Positions 49,101 through 58,950 of a DNA stretch of 64,000 nt are shown in pieces; position 1 is the first letter of the stretch, and every line of letters begins with the position of its first letter. A program made the translations under genes and the position numbers. The stretch is from Tritrichomonas musculus. Lineage: Eukaryota > Parabasalia > Tritrichomonadida > Tritrichomonadidae. The stretch covers positions 620,001 through 684,000 of the forward strand of contig JAPFFF010000038.1 in assembly GCA_039105265.1 (NCBI GenBank). The letters are read 5' to 3'. The notes beneath the pieces were generated by a model. It searched no databases and was not told the DNA's origin. It saw nothing but the letters and a program-made list of their open reading frames with translations.

Positions 49101-52100
49101 GTCATGTCAACTGCATTCAATTTCAATTGCCAAAAAACATTTCATTGATCAAACGTCATGTCAACTGCATTCAATTTCAATTGTCAAAAAACATTTCATT
49201 GATCAAACATCATGCCAACTGCATTCAATTTCAATTGCCAAAAAACATTTCATTGATCAAACATCATGTCAACTGCATTCAATTTCAATTGCCAAAAAAC
49301 ATTTCATTGATCAAACGTCATGTCAACTGCATTCAATTTCAATTGCCAAAAAACATTTCATTGATCAAACATCATGCCAACTGCATTCAATTTCAATTGC
49401 CAAAAAACATTTCATTGATCAAACGTCATGTCAACTGCATTCAATTTCAATTGTCAAAAAACATTTCATTGATCAAACATCATGCCAACTGCATTCAATT
49501 TCAATTGCCAAAAAACATTTCATTGATCAAACATCATGCCAACTGCATTCAATTTCAATTGCCAAAAAACATTTCATTGATCAAACGTCATGTCAACTGC
49601 ATTCAATTTCAATTGCCAAAAAACATTTCATTGATCAAACATCATGTCAACTGCATTCAATTTCAATTGCCAAAAAACATTTCATTGATCAAACATCATG
49701 CCAACTGCATTCAATTTCAATTGTCAAAAAACATTTCATTGATCAAACGTCATGTCAACTGCATTCAATTTCAATTGCCAAAAAACATTTCATTGATCAA
49801 ACGTCATGTCAACTGCATTCAATTTCAATTGCCAAAAAACATTTCATTGATCAAACATCATGCCAACTGCATTCAATTTCAATTGCCAAAAAACATTTCA
49901 TTGATCAAACATCATGTCAACTGCATTCAATTTCAATTGCCAAAAAACATTTCATTGATCAAACGTCATGTCAACTGCATTCAATTTCAATTGCCAAAAA
50001 ACATTTCATTGATCAAACATCATGCCAACTGCATTCAATTTCAATTGCCAAAAAACATTTCATTGATCAAACGTCATGTCAACTGCATTCAATTTCAATT
50101 GCCAAAAAACATTTCATTGATCAAACATCATGCCAACTGCATTCAATTTCAATTGCCAAAAAACATTTCATTGATCAAACATCATGTCAACTGCATTCAA
50201 TTTCAATTGCCAAAAAACATTTCATTGATCAAACGTCATGTCAACTGCATTCAATTTCAATTGCCAAAAAACATTTCATTGATCAAACATCATGCCAACT
50301 GCATTCAATTTCAATTGTCAAAAAACATTTCATTGATCAAACATCATGTCAACTGCATTCAATTTCAATTGCCAAAAAACATTTCATTGATCAAACATCA
50401 TGCCAACTGCATTCAATTTCAATTGCCAAAAAACATTTCATTGATCAAACATCATGTCAACTGCATTCAATTTCAATTGCCAAAAAACATTTCATTGATC
50501 AAACATCATGTCAACTGCATTCAATTTCAATTGCCAAAAAACATTTCATTGATCAAACGTCATTTCAACTGCATTCAATTTCAATTGCCAAAAAACATTT
50601 CATTGATCAAACATCATGTCAACTGCATTCAATTTCAATTGCCAAAAAACATTTCATTGATCAAACATCATGTCAACTGCATTCAATTTCAATTGCCAAA
50701 AAACATTTCATTGATCAAACATCATGCCAACTGCATTCAATTTCAATTGCCAAAAAACATTTCATTGATCAAACGTCATGTCAACTGCATTCAATTTCAA
50801 TTGCCAAAAAACATTTCATTGATCAAACGTCATGTCAACTGCATTCAATTTCAATTGTCAAAAAACATTTCATTGATCAAACATCATGCCAACTGCATTC
50901 AATTTCAATTGCCAAAAAACATTTCATTGATCAAACATCATGTCAACTGCATTCAATTTCAATTGCCAAAAAACATTTCATTGATCAAACATCATGCCAA
51001 CTGCATTCAATTTCAATTGCCAAAAAACATTTCATTGATCAAACGTCATGTCAACTGCATTCAATTTCAATTGCCAAAAAACATTTCATTGATCAAACAT
51101 CATGCCAACTGCATTCAATTTCAATTGCCAAAAAACATTTCATTGATCAAACGTCATGTCAACTGCATTCAATTTCAATTGCCAAAAAACATTTCATTGA
51201 TCAAACATCATGTCAACTGCATTCAATTTCAATTGCCAAAAAACATTTCATTGATCAAACGTCATGTCAACTGCATTCAATTTCAATTGCCAAAAAACAT
51301 TTCATTGATCAAACATCATGTCAACTGCATTCAATTTCAATTGCCAAAAAACATTTCATTGATCAAACGTCATGTCAACTGCATTCAATTTCAATTGCCA
51401 AAAAACATTTCATTGATCAAACATCATGTCAACTGCATTCAATTTCAATTGCCAAAAAACATTTCATTGATCAAACATCATGTCAACTGCATTCAATTTC
51501 AATTGTCAAAAAACATTTCATTGATCAAACGTCATGTCAACTGCATTCAATTTCAATTGCCAAAAAACATTTCATTGATCAAACGTCATGTCAACTGCAT
51601 TCAATTTCAATTGCCAAAAAACATTTCATTGATCAAACATCATGCCAACTGCATTCAATTTCAATTGTCAAAAAACATTTCATTGATCAAACATCATGCC
51701 AACTGCATTCAATTTCAATTGCCAAAAAACATTTCATTGATCAAACATCATGCCAACTGCATTCAATTTCAATTGCCAAAAAACATTTCATTGATCAAAC
51801 ATCATGCCAACTGCATTCAATTTCAATTGTCAAAAAACATTTCATTGATCAAACATCATGTCAACTGCATTCAATTTCAATTGCCAAAAAACATTTCATT
51901 GATCAAACATCATGCCAACTGCATTCAATTTCAATTGCCAAAAAACATTTCATTGATCAAACATCATGTCAACTGCATTCAATTTCAATTGCCAAAAAAC
52001 ATTTCATTGATCAAACATCATGTCAACTGCATTCAATTTCAATTGCCAAAAAACATTTCATTGATCAAACGTCATTTCAACTGCATTCAATTTCAATTGC

Positions 52101-55100
52101 CAAAAAACATTTCATTGATCAAACATCATGTCAACTGCATTCAATTTCAATTGCCAAAAAACATTTCATTGATCAAACATCATGTCAACTGCATTCAATT
52201 TCAATTGCCAAAAAACATTTCATTGATCAAACATCATGCCAACTGCATTCAATTTCAATTGCCAAAAAACATTTCATTGATCAAACGTCATGTCAACTGC
52301 ATTCAATTTCAATTGCCAAAAAACATTTCATTGATCAAACGTCATGTCAACTGCATTCAATTTCAATTGTCAAAAAACATTTCATTGATCAAACATCATG
52401 CCAACTGCATTCAATTTCAATTGCCAAAAAACATTTCATTGATCAAACATCATGTCAACTGCATTCAATTTCAATTGCCAAAAAACATTTCATTGATCAA
52501 ACGTCATGTCAACTGCATTCAATTTCAATTGCCAAAAAACATTTCATTGATCAAACATCATGCCAACTGCATTCAATTTCAATTGCCAAAAAACATTTCA
52601 TTGATCAAACGTCATGTCAACTGCATTCAATTTCAATTGTCAAAAAACATTTCATTGATCAAACATCATGCCAACTGCATTCAATTTCAATTGCCAAAAA
52701 ACATTTCATTGATCAAACATCATGCCAACTGCATTCAATTTCAATTGCCAAAAAACATTTCATTGATCAAACGTCATGTCAACTGCATTCAATTTCAATT
52801 GCCAAAAAACATTTCATTGATCAAACATCATGTCAACTGCATTCAATTTCAATTGCCAAAAAACATTTCATTGATCAAACATCATGCCAACTGCATTCAA
52901 TTTCAATTGTCAAAAAACATTTCATTGATCAAACGTCATGTCAACTGCATTCAATTTCAATTGCCAAAAAACATTTCATTGATCAAACGTCATGTCAACT
53001 GCATTCAATTTCAATTGCCAAAAAACATTTCATTGATCAAACATCATGCCAACTGCATTCAATTTCAATTGCCAAAAAACATTTCATTGATCAAACATCA
53101 TGTCAACTGCATTCAATTTCAATTGCCAAAAAACATTTCATTGATCAAACGTCATGTCAACTGCATTCAATTTCAATTGCCAAAAAACATTTCATTGATC
53201 AAACATCATGCCAACTGCATTCAATTTCAATTGCCAAAAAACATTTCATTGATCAAACGTCATGTCAACTGCATTCAATTTCAATTGCCAAAAAACATTT
53301 CATTGATCAAACATCATGCCAACTGCATTCAATTTCAATTGCCAAAAAACATTTCATTGATCAAACATCATGCCAACTGCATTCAATTTCAATTGCCAAA
53401 AAACATTTCATTGATCAAACATCATGCCAACTGCATTCAATTTCAATTGCCAAAAAACATTTCATTGATCAAACATCATGTCAACTGCATTCAATTTCAA
53501 TTGCCAAAAAACATTTCATTGATCAAACATCATGCCAACTGCATTCAATTTCAATTGTCAAAAAACATTTCATTGATCAAACATCATGTCAACTGCATTC
53601 AATTTCAATTGCCAAAAAACATTTCATTGATCAAACGTCATGTCAACTGCATTCAATTTCAATTGCCAAAAAACATTTCATTGATCAAACATCATGCCAA
53701 CTGCATTCAATTTCAATTGCCAAAAAACATTTCATTGATCAAACGTCATGTCAACTGCATTCAATTTCAATTGCCAAAAAACATTTCATTGATCAAACAT
53801 CATGCCAACTGCATTCAATTTCAATTGCCAAAAAACATTTCATTGATCAAACATCATGTCAACTGCATTCAATTTCAATTGCCAAAAAACATTTCATTGA
53901 TCAAACGTCATGTCAACTGCATTCAATTTCAATTGCCAAAAAACATTTCATTGATCAAACGTCATTTCAACTGCATTCAATTTCAATTGTCAAAAAACAT
54001 TTCATTGATCAAACATCATGTCAACTGCATTCAATTTCAATTGCCAAAAAACATTTCATTGATCAAACATCATGCCAACTGCATTCAATTTCAATTGCCA
54101 AAAAACATTTCATTGATCAAACGTCATGTCAACTGCATTCAATTTCAATTGCCAAAAAACATTTCATTGATCAAACGTCATGTCAACTGCATTCAATTTC
54201 AATTGCCAAAAAACATTTCATTGATCAAACATCATGTCAACTGCATTCAATTTCAATTGCCAAAAAACATTTCATTGATCAAACATCATGTCAACTGCAT
54301 TCAATTTCAATTGCCAAAAAACATTTCATTGATCAAACGTCATGTCAACTGCATTCAATTTCAATTGCCAAAAAACATTTCATTGATCAAACATCATGCC
54401 AACTGCATTCAATTTCAATTGTCAAAAAACATTTCATTGATCAAACATCATGCCAACTGCATTCAATTTCAATTGTCAAAAAACATTTCATTGATCAAAC
54501 ATCATGCCAACTGCATTCAATTTCAATTGCCAAAAAACATTTCATTGATCAAACATCATGTCAACTGCATTCAATTTCAATTGCCAAAAAACATTTCATT
54601 GATCAAACATCATGTCAACTGCATTCAATTTCAATTGCCAAAAAACATTTCATTGATCAAACATCATGCCAACTGCATTCAATTTCAATTGTCAAAAAAC
54701 ATTTCATTGATCAAACGTCATGTCAACTGCATTCAATTTCAATTGCCAAAAAACATTTCATTGATCAAACATCATGCCAACTGCATTCAATTTCAATTGC
54801 CAAAAAACATTTCATTGATCAAACATCATGTCAACTGCATTCAATTTCAATTGCCAAAAAACATTTCATTGATCAAACATCATGTCAACTGCATTCAATT
54901 TCAATTGCCAAAAAACATTTCATTGATCAAACGTCATTTCAACTGCATTCAATTTCAATTGCCAAAAAACATTTCATTGATCAAACATCATGTCAACTGC
55001 ATTCAATTTCAATTGCCAAAAAACATTTCATTGATCAAACATCATGTCAACTGCATTCAATTTCAATTGCCAAAAAACATTTCATTGATCAAACGTCATG

Positions 55101-55959
55101 TCAACTGCATTCAATTTCAATTGCCAAAAAACATTTCATTGATCAAACATCATGCCAACTGCATTCAATTTCAATTGCCAAAAAACATTTCATTGATCAA
55201 ACATCATGTCAACTGCATTCAATTTCAATTGCCAAAAAACATTTCATTGATCAAACATCATGCCAACTGCATTCAATTTCAATTGCCAAAAAACATTTCA
55301 TTGATCAAACATCATGTCAACTGCATTCAATTTCAATTGCCAAAAAACATTTCATTGATCAAACGTCATGCCAACTGCATTCAATTTCAATTGCCAAAAA
55401 ACATTTCATTGATCAAACATCATGTCAACTGCATTCAATTTCAATTGCCAAAAAACATTTCATTGATCAAACATCATGCCAACTGCATTCAATTTCAATT
55501 GCCAAAAAACATTTCATTGATCAAACATCATGTCAACTGCATTCAATTTCAATTGCCAAAAAACATTTCATTGATCAAACGTCATGTCAACTGCATTCAA
55601 TTTCAATTGCCAAAAAACATTTCATTGATCAAACATCATGCCAACTGCATTCAATTTCAATTGTCAAAAAACATTTCATTGATCAAACGTCATGTCAACT
55701 GCATTCAATTTCAATTGCCAAAAAACATTTCATTGATCAAACGTCATGTCAACTGCATTCAATTTCAATTGCCAAAAAACATTTCATTGATCAAACATCA
55801 TGCCAACTGCATTCAATTTCAATTGCCAAAAAACATTTCATTGATCAAACATCATGTCAACTGCATTCAATTTCAATTGCCAAAAAACATTTCATTGATC
55901 AAACATCATGCCAACTGCATTCAATTTCAATTGCCAAAAAACATTTCATCTTTTTATGA
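46123..55959 (+). CDS. Giant tandem-repeat frame, 3278 codons, ATG-started (coding status uncertain)
   Basis: The frame starts with ATG at 46123 (MPEYLPWHS) and then repeats the 18-residue unit HSISIAKKHFIDQTSCQL about 181 times, ending soon after the last unit (HFIFL). If made, the protein would exceed 350 kDa with one Cys, two His and two Lys per unit. Because the DNA unit is 54 bp and has no stop in this frame, the openness itself proves nothing. Of the four recurrent variable bases, two are silent here (ACA/ACG, TGT/TGC) and two are not (Ala/Val, Cys/Phe). A second frame, from 46109 to 56098, is also open (unit CIQFQLPKNISLIKHHVN, with a 50-residue unique tail) but it has no ATG before the repeats and none in the unit, and all four variants change its amino acids. 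Confidence 0.35.
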   Translation: MPEYLPWHSISISKKHFIDQTSCQLHSISIAKKHFIDQTSCQLHSISIAKKHFIDQTSCQLHSISIAKKHFIDQTSCQLHSISIAKKHFIDQTSCQLHSISIAKKHFIDQTSCQLHSISIAKKHFIDQTSCQLHSISIAKKHFIDQTSCQLHSISIAKKHFIDQTSCQLHSISIAKKHFIDQTSCQLHSISIAKKHFIDQTSCQLHSISIAKKHFIDQTSCQLHSISIVKKHFIDQTSCQLHSISIAKKHFIDQTSCQLHSISIAKKHFIDQTSCQLHSISIVKKHFIDQTSCQLHSISIAKKHFIDQTSCQLHSISIAKKHFIDQTSCQLHSISIVKKHFIDQTSCQLHSISIAKKHFIDQTSCQLHSISIAKKHFIDQTSCQLHSISIAKKHFIDQTSCQLHSISIAKKHFIDQTSFQLHSISIAKKHFIDQTSCQLHSISIAKKHFIDQTSCQLHSISIAKKHFIDQTSCQLHSISIAKKHFIDQTSCQLHSISIAKKHFIDQTSCQLHSISIVKKHFIDQTSCQLHSISIAKKHFIDQTSCQLHSISIAKKHFIDQTSCQLHSISIAKKHFIDQTSCQLHSISIAKKHFIDQTSCQLHSISIAKKHFIDQTSCQLHSISIAKKHFIDQTSCQLHSISIAKKHFIDQTSCQLHSISIAKKHFIDQTSCQLHSISIAKKHFIDQTSCQLHSISIAKKHFIDQTSCQLHSISIAKKHFIDQTSCQLHSISIVKKHFIDQTSCQLHSISIAKKHFIDQTSCQLHSISIAKKHFIDQTSCQLHSISIVKKHFIDQTSCQLHSISIAKKHFIDQTSCQLHSISIAKKHFIDQTSCQLHSISIVKKHFIDQTSCQLHSISIAKKHFIDQTSCQLHSISIAKKHFIDQTSCQLHSISIAKKHFIDQTSCQLHSISIAKKHFIDQTSFQLHSISIAKKHFIDQTSCQLHSISIAKKHFIDQTSCQLHSISIAKKHFIDQTSCQLHSISIAKKHFIDQTSCQLHSISIAKKHFIDQTSCQLHSISIVKKHFIDQTSCQLHSISIAKKHFIDQTSCQLHSISIAKKHFIDQTSCQLHSISIAKKHFIDQTSCQLHSISIAKKHFIDQTSCQLHSISIVKKHFIDQTSCQLHSISIAKKHFIDQTSCQLHSISIAKKHFIDQTSCQLHSISIAKKHFIDQTSCQLHSISIAKKHFIDQTSCQLHSISIVKKHFIDQTSCQLHSISIAKKHFIDQTSCQLHSISIAKKHFIDQTSCQLHSISIAKKHFIDQTSCQLHSISIAKKHFIDQTSCQLHSISIAKKHFIDQTSCQLHSISIAKKHFIDQTSCQLHSISIAKKHFIDQTSCQLHSISIAKKHFIDQTSCQLHSISIAKKHFIDQTSCQLHSISIAKKHFIDQTSCQLHSISIVKKHFIDQTSCQLHSISIAKKHFIDQTSCQLHSISIAKKHFIDQTSCQLHSISIAKKHFIDQTSCQLHSISIAKKHFIDQTSFQLHSISIAKKHFIDQTSCQLHSISIAKKHFIDQTSCQLHSISIAKKHFIDQTSCQLHSISIAKKHFIDQTSCQLHSISIAKKHFIDQTSCQLHSISIVKKHFIDQTSCQLHSISIAKKHFIDQTSCQLHSISIAKKHFIDQTSCQLHSISIAKKHFIDQTSCQLHSISIAKKHFIDQTSCQLHSISIAKKHFIDQTSCQLHSISIAKKHFIDQTSCQLHSISIAKKHFIDQTSCQLHSISIAKKHFIDQTSCQLHSISIAKKHFIDQTSCQLHSISIAKKHFIDQTSCQLHSISIAKKHFIDQTSCQLHSISIVKKHFIDQTSCQLHSISIAKKHFIDQTSCQLHSISIAKKHFIDQTSCQLHSISIVKKHFIDQTSCQLHSISIAKKHFIDQTSCQLHSISIAKKHFIDQTSCQLHSISIVKKHFIDQTSCQLHSISIAKKHFIDQTSCQLHSISIAKKHFIDQTSCQLHSISIAKKHFIDQTSCQLHSISIAKKHFIDQTSFQLHSISIAKKHFIDQTSCQLHSISIAKKHFIDQTSCQLHSISIAKKHFIDQTSCQLHSISIAKKHFIDQTSCQLHSISIAKKHFIDQTSCQLHSISIVKKHFIDQTSCQLHSISIAKKHFIDQTSCQLHSISIAKKHFIDQTSCQLHSISIAKKHFIDQTSCQLHSISIAKKHFIDQTSCQLHSISIVKKHFIDQTSCQLHSISIAKKHFIDQTSCQLHSISIAKKHFIDQTSCQLHSISIAKKHFIDQTSCQLHSISIAKKHFIDQTSCQLHSISIVKKHFIDQTSCQLHSISIAKKHFIDQTSCQLHSISIAKKHFIDQTSCQLHSISIAKKHFIDQTSCQLHSISIAKKHFIDQTSCQLHSISIAKKHFIDQTSCQLHSISIAKKHFIDQTSCQLHSISIAKKHFIDQTSCQLHSISIAKKHFIDQTSCQLHSISIAKKHFIDQTSCQLHSISIAKKHFIDQTSCQLHSISIAKKHFIDQTSCQLHSISIVKKHFIDQTSCQLHSISIAKKHFIDQTSCQLHSISIAKKHFIDQTSCQLHSISIAKKHFIDQTSCQLHSISIAKKHFIDQTSCQLHSISIAKKHFIDQTSCQLHSISIAKKHFIDQTSCQLHSISIAKKHFIDQTSFQLHSISIVKKHFIDQTSCQLHSISIAKKHFIDQTSCQLHSISIAKKHFIDQTSCQLHSISIAKKHFIDQTSCQLHSISIAKKHFIDQTSCQLHSISIAKKHFIDQTSCQLHSISIAKKHFIDQTSCQLHSISIAKKHFIDQTSCQLHSISIVKKHFIDQTSCQLHSISIVKKHFIDQTSCQLHSISIAKKHFIDQTSCQLHSISIAKKHFIDQTSCQLHSISIAKKHFIDQTSCQLHSISIVKKHFIDQTSCQLHSISIAKKHFIDQTSCQLHSISIAKKHFIDQTSCQLHSISIAKKHFIDQTSCQLHSISIAKKHFIDQTSFQLHSISIAKKHFIDQTSCQLHSISIAKKHFIDQTSCQLHSISIAKKHFIDQTSCQLHSISIAKKHFIDQTSCQLHSISIAKKHFIDQTSCQLHSISIAKKHFIDQTSCQLHSISIAKKHFIDQTSCQLHSISIAKKHFIDQTSCQLHSISIAKKHFIDQTSCQLHSISIAKKHFIDQTSCQLHSISIAKKHFIDQTSCQLHSISIAKKHFIDQTSCQLHSISIAKKHFIDQTSCQLHSISIVKKHFIDQTSCQLHSISIAKKHFIDQTSCQLHSISIAKKHFIDQTSCQLHSISIAKKHFIDQTSCQLHSISIAKKHFIDQTSCQLHSISIAKKHFIFL
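46141..55949. repeat. 9.8-kb satellite-like array of a 54-bp unit, about 181 copies
   Basis: Unit start CTGCATTCAATTTCAATTGC, then CAAAAAACATTTCATTGATC, then AAACATCATGTCAA (54 bp). 181 full copies and a 35-base partial last copy follow without interruption. Nearly all copies differ only at four sites: C/T in TTGCC/TTGTC, A/G in ACATC/ACGTC, T/C in ATGTC/ATGCC and G/T in CATGT/CATTT. Copies carrying CATTT lie at about 47371, 48883, 50557, 52069, 53959 and 54931, separated by 28, 31, 28, 35 and 18 units. The order of variants from 47371 repeats again from 50557, so a superunit of 59 copies (3186 bp) is present. The first unit is slightly diverged. Confidence 0.97.
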
Positions 55960-56127
55960 AAGTGAAAAAAAAGTTTCCAAAGAAGAAAATAAAGATAAAA
56001 GATATTCGTATAATCAAGAAAGTTCTCAAACACCATTACCATATAAGAATGCTTATCCTTATTACTCAAAATTATTTCATGAAGAAATTTCATCATGAAT
56101 TCCCATTTTATAAAAATATCAAAAACA

Positions 56128-56199
56128 TGAGGCCGAAGGGAGTCGAACCCCCAACCTTGAGATCTGGAGTCTCATGCAATACCATTATGCTACAGCCCC
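56128..56199 (-). tRNA. tRNA-Trp (anticodon CCA)
   Basis: A complete 72-base cloverleaf: acceptor GGGGCTG/CGGCCTC, D-stem GCA/TGC, anticodon stem TGAGA/TCTCA around CTCCAGA, T-stem GGGGG/CCCTT with TTCGACT (two G-U pairs), discriminator A. No intron. Followed by a short T run (GTTTTTG). It lies 30 bases beyond the end of the second open frame of the tandem array. Confidence 0.96.
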
Positions 56200-56312
56200 T
56201 TCATCATTTTAACATCTTTATAGGTGTAAGAGCCTGAAATATTTGAAAACAAACTTTGAAAATAATTTTCAAATATCAAATTATTTCAAATTATTTTTTT
56301 TTTAACATATTA

Positions 56313-56610
56313 TGCAAGGATGGTTATCGATTGTATCGATAACGATCATATTTGTTGCAGATAATATCAGTAAAGCCGAACGCACAATTATTGTACAATA
56401 AAAAGAACTTATTATTAATAAAAAATTTAATTAATTCACAAATAATTATTTAATGATATAAAATGAATAATATTTCAACTGATTTTATCTAAAATTTTAA
56501 TCTTGGTTAATATTGTATTGAGATAAGCATGGTTATAAATTTTCAAAAAATTGAATAAAAATAATTTTTTTTACAATAACCGTAGTTTTACATTCTGATA
56601 AACATCCATG
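56313..56610. mobile_element. Probable MITE with GGATG-TTATC ends
   Basis: AAGGATGGTTATCGAT at 56316 and GATAAACATCC near 56598 form short imperfect inverted ends, with a TATCGATAACGATC palindromic patch inside. A related patch stands at about 27290-27425, ending TCGATAAACATCC. No coding capacity. Confidence 0.45.
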
Positions 56611-56887
56611 ATATTATGGTTAAAAAAGATACTTAATAAGCTAGTTTTAGTTTATGTTTTTATTTTACGATTTCTATAAAATTGAGAGAAGAAGTGGTCA
56701 AAAATTGAATTAATTTTTGAAAAATTGTATATATACATTTATTGAATGATTATTATGTTCAATTGCTTTCAATATAGATGAATAATTAATTCAAAATTAA
56801 ATGATGTTTATTTTTTATATTTTATGAAAAATCAAATAAAAGAGGATCATCAAATAATTTCACTTTAATAAAATCCTTTTTGAAGAA

Positions 56888-57274
56888 ATGGATAAAGAAA
56901 ACCAAACACTCTCAGTCGCCGAATTATATGTTATTGGTAAAAAGAAATATTGCATTGAAGAAGAAGGTTTTGAAAATTGGAGAAAAGATTTAATGAATTT
57001 TGTCACGAAAGAATTTCACGAACGATTGAATTCTGAAGATCGTAAAGACCAAAAGAAAGCTAATGAAGAACTTTCATTATGGCAAAGCACAACAAATATC
57101 AGTTTTTTCTTCCGTGAATCATGGGGAAACGACAGTGACAACAAGAAGAAAGCTCTTGAATATTTACATCATGCACAAATATTAGAAAGAAAATTCAATG
57201 ACCAATATATCATTCAAGCAGTTAACCAAGCAATCAAATCATGCAACGAAAACAAATATCATTTCATTGCCTGA
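56888..57274 (+). CDS. Small helical protein, 128 residues (unrecognised)
   Basis: A short intact gene from ATG 56888. The protein is rich in Lys, Glu and Asn and appears all-helical: LSVAELYVIGKKKYCIEEEG, a central SLWQSTTNISFFFRESWG, and a C-terminal helix (KKALEYLHHAQILERKF onward). The C-terminal half resembles a TPR/Sel1-type helix pair (ALEYLHHAQILE) but only one unit is visible. No signal peptide or membrane segment. Codon use and composition are host-like. The upstream bases TTCACTTTAATAAAATCC may hold the transcription start. Function is unknown. Confidence 0.65.
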   Translation: MDKENQTLSVAELYVIGKKKYCIEEEGFENWRKDLMNFVTKEFHERLNSEDRKDQKKANEELSLWQSTTNISFFFRESWGNDSDNKKKALEYLHHAQILERKFNDQYIIQAVNQAIKSCNENKYHFIA

Positions 57275-57430
57275 AAACATACCTGTTTTTAATAAAAATA
57301 GAACATAGAGTATATTTTCTTTTTCATTTTCCTTTTTGATATTTAAATTGATGACTTTTTGTTAGTAAAATATTCAGTTTTAAAAAAAATTCTAAAAATT
57401 TTGGCTATTTAAAAGGCACTTCTAAAATAT

Positions 57431-57766
57431 TCAATTCCATCATCTATAACTTCAACTAGAGTTTCTGCTTTCTATGGATTTTCAGCATTAACGCAAATTT
57501 CAATTCCATCATCTGTAACTTCTATTGAAAATTGTGCTTTTTCTGAATGTTCATCATTAACACAAATATCAATTCCGTCATCTGTAACTTCAGCTAGAAA
57601 TTGTGCTTTCAGAGGATGTTCAATTTTTAACAAAAATATCAATTCCATCATTTATTTATCTAAAAAATCTCTCAATACCATCAACGGCAAGATTCACAAC
57701 ATATTGGGTGGTGAACAAATAAGTCAATTGCCAATTAATTTAGCTAACATAAGAGATGGTTCATCT

Positions 57767-57770
<4 letters not shown>
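57431..57770 (+). pseudogene. Decayed BspA-type LRR fragment with poly(A) run
   Basis: From 57431 one frame reads SIPSSITSTRVSAFYGFSAL, then TQISIPSSVTSIENCAFSEC, then SSLTQISIPSSVTSARNCAF: three LRR units of the same style as the gene at 58951-63864. After about 57640 the LRR pattern is lost by a frame change, and some 110 bases later a run of 33 A (57767-57799) follows. It lies 1.2 kb upstream of the intact LRR gene and looks like a broken duplicate of its 3' part. The poly(A) run could be a microsatellite or the tail of a retroposed copy. Confidence 0.75.
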
Positions 57771-57799
<29 letters not shown>

Positions 57800-58950
57800 G
57801 TTTCTCAAAAATGAGCGCATAGCCAATATATTCCATTCTCAGTTGAATAATTCAGATTAAGCCAAAACATATTCATAAAATATATAAAAATTTAACGAGC
57901 GAATTTTTAAATATTCTACTTTTTTGCTCAAAAATTCATTTTCAAATTCTAAAATCTTCAATAATTTTAAATAAAAAACAAAGAACCAAATTTTAAATCT
58001 CACAATAAATTATAGTATTAATAATTTACCTTTATTATTTTAAATATCTGACATATATTTTAAATTGAGTAAAAATATCAAGATATTAGAAAAAAAATTT
58101 TTTTACATTATTTTTTTAAAAAAGCATACTTAATGCAATATCTACAGGCAAGAAATTTGTTTCTCTTGGTATGAGTCTTCAAAACTTTAAATTGGAAGAA
58201 AACATCACTTGCTTTATAAACTGTGAGATCATTTCCAATCTTGCTTTCGAAATAGCCAGCACAAATTCATATTGAACAAATACTAATTTAATTAAAATAT
58301 AATATCCAGAAAAGAAAACATTTTGATTAACTTTTACCTTGAAAGGATTGCCATTACAATTATTTTTCAAGTTTGACTTTTTGAGGCATTAGAATTAAAA
58401 TAAACATTAAAATTTTAATACAAGAAACCATGATATTGATACAAATAAATATATTATACTTCAAGAGATTAAAAAAAGTGAATTTGAAATTCAATTTTTT
58501 TTCTGAAGATACACAATTTCAAATTCAATTTTTTTTTCTGAAGATACTGTACTTTTTCAATTATTAGAATGAATAAAAAAGTTTTGTATTTTTACCATTG
58601 CTTTTTTTAAAAATTATATATATTTTTGGTTAAATAATTGTATAAAATTATTTATATCATATTAAAAAAAATATCTAAAATTAAATCACCATTTCAACCT
58701 ATATTCTAAATATTGTTTTGTATGTAATTTTTCTGAAGGAAAAAACAACATATTTAAATATATTAAATTGTCCTGTTGAAAATCATAAATTATAACTTAA
58801 ATAAATATTTAATATCTAATTGAAAAATATATAATAATTTATTTAATTAATATATAAATATAATATATTTATATTTGAAAAATTTAATTTATAAAAAGAA
58901 AAAACAACTGACTCTCAAAAAATTGAATAAATAATAAACATAATATTTTA
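57800..58950. other. Gene-free AT-rich intergenic DNA upstream of the kinase-LRR gene
   Basis: No gene is supported. A short duplication (CAATTTTTTT-CTGAAGATAC at 58490-58550) and a CTCTCAAAAAATTGAAT word 40 bases before the ATG are the only features. Confidence 0.5.

Noticed and set aside
46141-55949. CRISPR array
   Set aside because: Units are contiguous 54-bp repeats without variable spacers, in a eukaryotic context with no cas genes.
55908-56237. Protein gene overlapping the array end and tRNA-Trp
   Set aside because: It reads through a complete tRNA gene and starts inside a satellite unit, so it is fortuitous.
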